From contig DONZ01000027.1 of NCBI GenBank assembly GCA_003512875.1, positions 1 to 19,208 on the forward strand: DNA of 19,208 nt, in the 5' to 3' direction. The notes below the pieces were generated by a model. The model saw nothing but the letters and a program-made list of their open reading frames with translations, did no database searches and was not told where the DNA came from. This document shows, one piece after another, positions 14,634 to 19,208 of the stretch (position 1 is the stretch's first letter; every line of letters begins with the position of its first letter). This DNA is from Desulfovibrio sp. (lineage in GTDB: Bacteria; Desulfobacterota; Desulfovibrionia; Desulfovibrionales; Desulfovibrionaceae). Position numbers and translations under genes: made by a program.

Positions 14634-17447
14634 ATGGCTCTACGTGAAAAATTAGGTTTTAAAGAAGAACCTCTCTATGTTATGGACGGAAACGCTTTTA
14701 TTTTCCGGGGCTTTTTCGCTAATCAGCGTATGGCTCGTTCCGATTCTTTTCCTACCGGTTCGATACATATTGTGGGAAAAACCGTTTTTAAGATTTTGCG
14801 TGAGGAAAAGCCGCAATATTTTCTTTTCGTGCTTGACGGACAGGGAAAACATTTCCGCCACGAACTGTATGCGGAATACAAAGCCAACAGGCCTCCCGCT
14901 CCTGAAGAGCTGAAACAGCAGTTCGAACCGGTTAAAACCATGCTCAAACGGCTTGGAATACATGTTGCGGTTTCCGAAGAAGCAGAAGCCGACGATTATA
15001 TCGCAAGCCTCGCCAAAAAATATTCCGCCGAACGTCCTGTCGTCATTATCGGCATGGATAAGGATTTAAAACAATGCCTCAATGAAAACGTGGTGATGTG
15101 GGACCCTGCCTCAAAAGAAGAAAAAATCGTCACCATGCGGTCTTTTATGGACGAAACGGGACTCATGCCCGAACAATGGGCGGACGTGCAGGCCCTTATC
15201 GGGGACAGCAGCGACAATATTCCCGGAATAAAAGGCATTGGTGAAAAAACAGCCATAAAATTGTTTCAGGATTTTCCAAGCCTTGAAAACATAAAAGAAA
15301 ATTTCGGGCGTTTGCCCGCTCCCATAAAAAAGAAATTGGACGGCAATCTCGAAGCCATGTTTTTGTACCGCAAACTGACCACGCTGAATACTTCCTGCTG
15401 CAGTTTCGATTTGCAGGAAATGCGGATACGCCCCGCTGACGAGCGGGAGGTACTGGGCTTTTTCAAAGAATATGAATTAAGCTCTTTGACTAAGGATTTT
15501 GAGGGATTGGCAAAAAAACACGTTATCGCCGTTGCCGAAAGCAGCACCATGCAGGGCTCCTTGTTTTCACTCGGTGAAAAGGAAGGGAACGGAGGACGGG
15601 ACGCGGCGGAAAAGCCCTTGCCGAAACCCAAGCGTGTGGAAAAAGGTTCTCTGCCCAGCGCCAAAAACAAGTGCCTCGCTTTTATCCCCGGTACTGTGCG
15701 GCAAACCCAGCCGGGAAACGAACATTTTTATTTCGCCCTTTGCCCCGTGCCAGCAAGCTTGCAGGCTATGAAAAACAACGAAAAAAAGGAAAAACAGGAG
15801 AAAACCAAGAAAGCGAAACAAGAGCAGTCAAGCCTTTTTTCTTTGCTCGGAGAAGAAAAAGCGAGTGTTTCTTCCGAGGTTTTCGCTTTGCCGTATGCGG
15901 AACGTTCCGACTATTGGTACGCCGGGGAATTTTCCGATTTAATTCCGCTTTTGCAGGAAGCCGAGCTTATTGTTTCCTGCGATGTGAAAGCCTTGTTCCA
16001 TTCCTATCCTTTATTGTGGGAACATTTTGCCGATAAGAATACGCTTTTCGATTTGAGTGTTTCCGCATGGCTGCTTTCACCCGATGAAAAGAATTACACG
16101 TGGCTGAGCCTTGCGAACCGTCATGCGGCGGAACACGGCTTGTCTATGGAAAATCCGGCGACAGTCGCTCTTTCCATGTTTGAATACGATGTGCGGCAAA
16201 TGGAGGGGCGTTCCTTGCTGTCCCTCATGGCTGAGCTTGAAATGCCCCTTGTTTCCGTGCTTTTCGCCATGGAAAAAGCGGGGATACAAGTCAATGTCGG
16301 AGCGCTGTTTGAGTTTCTGGAAGAAGTGCGTGATGAGCTTGATGTGTTGACGGATAAAATTTACGAAGCTGCCGGCACGACGTTTAATATCCGTTCGGGC
16401 AAGCAGCTGAGCGATATTTTATTTAAAAAGCTTGATTTGCCGATGGCAAAGTCGACCAAGGGCGGGCAGGCGTCCACGTCCCAAGATGTTCTTGAAAAAC
16501 TCGCAGGCACGCATCCGGTGATCGAGGCGCTTCAGGAATTTAGGAAACTGGAAAAACTGCGTTCCACGTATCTGGAGCCTTTGCCTAAAATGACCGGTGC
16601 CGACAGCAGAATACATACGAGTTTCAACCAAACCGGCACGGGCACGGGCCGTTTGTCTTCCAGCAATCCCAATTTGCAGAATATTCCGGTGCGCGGGGAA
16701 CTGGGACGCAGGATGAGGCGTTGTTTTGTCGCCCGCGAGGGGCATTTGCTCGTTTCTGCCGATTATTCGCAGGTGGAGCTTCGCGTTTTAGCCCATTGTT
16801 CGGGGGATATGACCTTGCGGACCGCTTTTTTGAATAATGAGGATATTCACGCCCGCACAGCCGCTTTATTATATGACATTCCACTTGAAAATGTGACGCA
16901 GGATATGCGCCGCCATGCAAAAACCATAAATTTCGGTTTGCTCTATGGCATGGGACAGCGTAAACTTTCGCAGGATTTGCATATCAGCATGCAAGAGGCG
17001 AAGCGCTTTATGGAAGTATATTTCGAGCGCTTTCAGACAATCAAGGAATTTTATGAAAAAGTGGAAAATTTCGCCCGCGAACATGCCTATGTCGTCACCA
17101 TTGCGGGCAGACAGCGCTCTTTGCCCGATATCATGTCAAACAATCATCAGGCGCGGGCTATGGCGGAACGCCAGTCCATCAATACGCTCATACAGGGCAG
17201 TGCCGCCGACATCATCAAACTTGCCATGCTTGCCGTGCATAGGGATAAACAGCTCAAAGAATGGAATGCGCGCCTCCTGCTGCAAATTCACGACGAACTG
17301 ATTTTGGAAGTGCCGGAGGAACATGCGGAACGGGCAGGAAAATGCGTCGCTGAAATCATGATGAACATTGCGCCGCTCGGCAAAAGGCTTTCCGTGCCTT
17401 TGCTTGTGGAATACGGGGTCGGCAAAAATTGGGGGCAAGCTCATTAA
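14634..17447 (+). CDS. polA: DNA polymerase I with degenerate proofreading domain
   Basis: This 937-residue protein repairs DNA and removes Okazaki primers. The 5'-nuclease domain (about 1-290) has LYVMDGNAF, EAEADDYIA and GDSSDNIPGIKGIGEKTA. The 3'-5' exonuclease-like domain (about 410-570) lacks a clear DxE motif I, so proofreading is probably lost. The polymerase domain (about 570-937) has motif A D710 (SADYSQVELR), motif B K763 (RRHAKTINFGLLYG) and motif C H886-D887 (QIHDELILE). A lysine-rich linker between nuclease and exonuclease-like domains carries QGSLF (307-311) and QSSLF (398-402), resembling sliding-clamp binding motifs. ATG 14634 follows AAAGGA; upstream frame extension contains a terminator. 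Confidence 0.96.
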   Translation: MALREKLGFKEEPLYVMDGNAFIFRGFFANQRMARSDSFPTGSIHIVGKTVFKILREEKPQYFLFVLDGQGKHFRHELYAEYKANRPPAPEELKQQFEPVKTMLKRLGIHVAVSEEAEADDYIASLAKKYSAERPVVIIGMDKDLKQCLNENVVMWDPASKEEKIVTMRSFMDETGLMPEQWADVQALIGDSSDNIPGIKGIGEKTAIKLFQDFPSLENIKENFGRLPAPIKKKLDGNLEAMFLYRKLTTLNTSCCSFDLQEMRIRPADEREVLGFFKEYELSSLTKDFEGLAKKHVIAVAESSTMQGSLFSLGEKEGNGGRDAAEKPLPKPKRVEKGSLPSAKNKCLAFIPGTVRQTQPGNEHFYFALCPVPASLQAMKNNEKKEKQEKTKKAKQEQSSLFSLLGEEKASVSSEVFALPYAERSDYWYAGEFSDLIPLLQEAELIVSCDVKALFHSYPLLWEHFADKNTLFDLSVSAWLLSPDEKNYTWLSLANRHAAEHGLSMENPATVALSMFEYDVRQMEGRSLLSLMAELEMPLVSVLFAMEKAGIQVNVGALFEFLEEVRDELDVLTDKIYEAAGTTFNIRSGKQLSDILFKKLDLPMAKSTKGGQASTSQDVLEKLAGTHPVIEALQEFRKLEKLRSTYLEPLPKMTGADSRIHTSFNQTGTGTGRLSSSNPNLQNIPVRGELGRRMRRCFVAREGHLLVSADYSQVELRVLAHCSGDMTLRTAFLNNEDIHARTAALLYDIPLENVTQDMRRHAKTINFGLLYGMGQRKLSQDLHISMQEAKRFMEVYFERFQTIKEFYEKVENFAREHAYVVTIAGRQRSLPDIMSNNHQARAMAERQSINTLIQGSAADIIKLAMLAVHRDKQLKEWNARLLLQIHDELILEVPEEHAERAGKCVAEIMMNIAPLGKRLSVPLLVEYGVGKNWGQAH

Positions 17448-18406
17448 TGCAGGAATTGCTTGCCGTATTGCCCCCTTTCAAGCCTCTTTTGAATATTTTT
17501 ACGGGACTTGCCGCGGGGCTTTTTTTTGCTTCGTTTTTGGAAGCGCTGAATTTGACGAAATATGTCGCAAAATTTATGCGTCCTTTTGTGCGCTCCGCCC
17601 ATTTATGCGATATTTCCGCGGCAAGTTTCGCGTTGGCGCTGTTTTCGCCTGCGTCGGCAAACGCCATGCTTGGCGAGGCATTGCAAAATAAGAAACTGTC
17701 AGAAAAAGAAGTGATTATTTCAAATTTATTCAACAGCCTGCCCTCAACGCTTACGCATATCCCCACATTTTTTTTCATGTCTTTTCCCATTATCGGGAAG
17801 GCTGCGGTGATATATACGGCAATATCGTTCATTTCAGCTTTAATGCGCACTGCGGCGACGCTTTTGGTAGGGCGCTTTCTTTTGCCGGCTTCCTCCTGCG
17901 GCGTTCAGCGCGTAAAAGACGGCGAGGCGCAGGCAAAAACGATTTGGCGGCAAGCGCTTTTGCTTGCTTTCAAACGGTTCGCAGCACGTTTGCCGCGTTT
18001 TTTGTTTGTCGGTATTCCCGTGTATTTTTTGATGTTCTATCTGCAATATTTCGGTTGTTTCAAACTTGTTGAAAATTGGCTTGTCCATTCGGCGGGCTTT
18101 GATTTTTTAAAAGCGGAAAGCCTTGGTATCATTGTGCTGTATATGGCGGCGGAATTGCGGGCTTCTCTTGTGGCGGCGGGAACGGTCTATCAGGCGGGAT
18201 TGCTCGGTGCCGATGAAGTCGTGCTCGCTTTGCTTATCGGCAATGTGCTTTCAACTCCCATGCGGGGCATACGACATCAGCTGCCGGCGTATGTGAGCTA
18301 TTATCCGGCGCGCTTCGCCGTAAAGCTGCTGTGCTGCAACCAATTTTCCCGCGTTTTATCGACCGCCCTTGTCGCTTTTATCTTTTACTATTGGGGGATA
18401 GGATAA
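17447..18406 (+). CDS. Nucleoside-recognition (Gate) domain membrane protein
   Basis: The 319-residue protein is strongly hydrophobic with about seven or eight membrane segments. Two similar blocks, FALALFSPASANAMLGEAL (61-79) and ALLIGNVLSTPMRGIRHQLP (261-280), are typical of the Gate/nucleoside-recognition family, whose substrates are mostly unproven. ATG 17447 overlaps the polA stop (TAATG), implying translational coupling; a TTG start at 17429 is less likely. Position beside purine-salvage genes is suggestive but not evidence of substrate. Confidence 0.8.
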   Translation: MQELLAVLPPFKPLLNIFTGLAAGLFFASFLEALNLTKYVAKFMRPFVRSAHLCDISAASFALALFSPASANAMLGEALQNKKLSEKEVIISNLFNSLPSTLTHIPTFFFMSFPIIGKAAVIYTAISFISALMRTAATLLVGRFLLPASSCGVQRVKDGEAQAKTIWRQALLLAFKRFAARLPRFLFVGIPVYFLMFYLQYFGCFKLVENWLVHSAGFDFLKAESLGIIVLYMAAELRASLVAAGTVYQAGLLGADEVVLALLIGNVLSTPMRGIRHQLPAYVSYYPARFAVKLLCCNQFSRVLSTALVAFIFYYWGIG

Positions 18407-18586
18407 ATCAAATTAGTTTAATACGCCATTCTCATGCATTCTGTCCTCCATAATCAACAATAATAAAAGCAAATCATAAGGCTATGCTGTTGTTCCGCTT
18501 GCAGGCAGAAATAAAACAAAAGTTAAGCGTATATTTTCAAATCCCTGCGTACAAGCTAAGAGAACAGCCTGTGAACATACATAAGC

Positions 18587-18850
18587 TTATTCATAGTGCG
18601 TCCGCATTCTCAAAATTTTGACGGTCTTTGCTTGAATATCAACTTCATAAACAAGGCGGTTGCGGATATCAATGCGTCTGGAATATTTGCCTTCCAAGTC
18701 AAATTTCAGTTTTTCATAAGGCGGAGGATTCTGAAAGGGGTTTTTCTTGAGAAGCCCAATCAGCTTTTTGGCTTTTTCTTTTTGCCGTTCCTGCATTTTT
18801 TTGGCATCTTGCTGGGCTTGTTTGGAAAAATATATGGTATAGGCTACCAT
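18587..18850 (-). CDS. yoeB: YoeB/Txe-family toxin of a type II toxin-antitoxin pair
   Basis: This 87-residue protein has the YoeB size and key residues of the RelE fold RNase: E46 (PPYEKL), R65 (NRLVYEV) and the C-terminal H85-Y86 (RTHYE). YoeB toxins cut mRNA in the ribosome. Residue order and positions match closely, so it looks active. The start overlaps the antitoxin stop by seven bases, typical coupling. GAGG lies upstream inside the antitoxin gene. The operon is at the right end of the window, separated by 180 bases from the membrane protein gene. Confidence 0.88.
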   Translation of the reverse strand: MVAYTIYFSKQAQQDAKKMQERQKEKAKKLIGLLKKNPFQNPPPYEKLKFDLEGKYSRRIDIRNRLVYEVDIQAKTVKILRMRTHYE

Positions 18851-19089
18851 TCAAAGTTTTCCTCTTTTATGCATTCTTCAAGAGGAGTATTGCTTGCTTC
18901 AAGAATACTTTCTTTCATTTTAGGAATAGAGCAAAGATAAACGGTTTCTTCCAGATTTCTGTATTCTTCCTCGCTCATCAAAATTGCGTTGCCGTTTTTC
19001 GTATTTACTCGGACAGGCTCAAAGTTGAGAACGTTTTCAACCGTTTTATATAGGTCTTTGCGGAGATTTGAAATATTGATAGTCTGCAT
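18844..19089 (-). CDS. yefM: YefM/Phd-family antitoxin
   Basis: This 81-residue protein begins MQTINISNLRKDLYKTVENV, the DNA-binding N-terminal part of Phd/YefM antitoxins. The acidic C-terminus (about 60-81, EECIKEENFEW) is the usual toxin-binding tail. ATG 19089 has GGAGGTG upstream; the in-frame ATG at 19185 lies outside the promoter and operator and is rejected. The protein is expected to repress its own operon with the toxin. Confidence 0.88.
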   Translation of the reverse strand: MQTINISNLRKDLYKTVENVLNFEPVRVNTKNGNAILMSEEEYRNLEETVYLCSIPKMKESILEASNTPLEECIKEENFEW

Positions 19090-19100
19090 AAACACCTCCA

Positions 19101-19121
19101 TATAGTACGTTTTATAGTACG
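19101..19121. promoter_or_regulatory. Operator of the yefM-yoeB operon (tandem TATAGTACG)
   Basis: TATAGTACG occurs at 19101-19109 and 19113-19121, a 12-base period that places both copies on about the same face of DNA. The second copy overlaps the -10 box. This is a likely binding site for the antitoxin-toxin complex; the core GTAC resembles the YefM operator core. Confidence 0.6.
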
Positions 19122-19142
19122 CTATTAAAAGAATACTGTCAA
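19114..19142 (-). promoter_or_regulatory. Predicted yefM-yoeB promoter
   Basis: On the minus strand, TTGACA (19142-19137) is a perfect -35 box, then 17 bases and TACTAT (19119-19114). The predicted leader is about 18 bases. Confidence 0.65.
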
Positions 19143-19208
19143 TGCGGCAGTATCTTGCAGGATATTCCTTAATAAAGCATACCAACTATGGGGGGACAGA
19201 ATAAATGA

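Overview
This is a bacterial chromosomal segment of moderate GC, with compact gene spacing, clear Shine-Dalgarno sites and sigma70-type promoters. The housekeeping genes and the cas genes look Gram-negative, and the mix (two-domain polyphosphate:AMP phosphotransferase, adenine deaminase, CutA, a PfkB nucleoside-type kinase, a nucleoside-recognition membrane protein) suggests a Desulfovibrio-like sulfate reducer. That taxonomic guess is an inference with low to moderate confidence.

Bases 1-4990 hold a type II CRISPR-Cas locus with only cas1, cas2 and cas9, so II-C by gene content. The layout is unusual. cas1 (141-1058) is on the plus strand. cas2 (1044-1409) and cas9 (1393-4833) are on the minus strand, so cas1 and cas2 converge and overlap tail to tail. 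The first 22 bases are the exact reverse complement of 4886-4907, next to the cas9 start. I read the left copy as the 3' end of the last CRISPR repeat of an array lying left of the window. I read the right copy as the anti-repeat of a plus-strand tracrRNA (about 4879-4988) that ends in a strong intrinsic terminator. Both copies carry an extended -10 box (TGCTAAAAT). In the array it points toward cas1. In the anti-repeat it sits on the opposite strand and, with a TTGCCT -35 box 17 bases away, forms a plausible cas9 promoter that faces the tracrRNA promoter. The cas1 leader (23-140) contains two strong hairpins, the second terminator-like.

Bases 5000-10644 hold metabolic genes: polyphosphate:AMP phosphotransferase (5399-6907, +), adenine deaminase (7543-9303, -), then cutA and a PfkB/adenosine-kinase-like gene (9379-10644, +). 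Together they suggest adenine, adenosine and AMP salvage, in part using polyphosphate. The 635-base gap 6908-7542 contains a 30-base palindromic terminator, an unexplained folded element and a second plus-strand terminator, possibly marking a small RNA.

Bases 10739-18406 run on the plus strand: a 903-residue protein with a retroviral-type CCHC zinc knuckle, TPR-like helices and two C-terminal membrane segments; a short CYTH phosphatase-like protein coupled to it; a coiled-coil/zinc-ribbon protein; DNA polymerase I with a degenerate proofreading domain and two clamp-binding-like motifs in a lysine-rich linker; and a nucleoside-recognition membrane protein whose start overlaps the polA stop.

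The right end (18587-19142) is a YefM-YoeB-type toxin-antitoxin operon on the minus strand with a recognisable promoter and repeated operator. The most interesting part of the window is the CRISPR locus architecture, especially the double use of the anti-repeat as tracrRNA and cas9 promoter.
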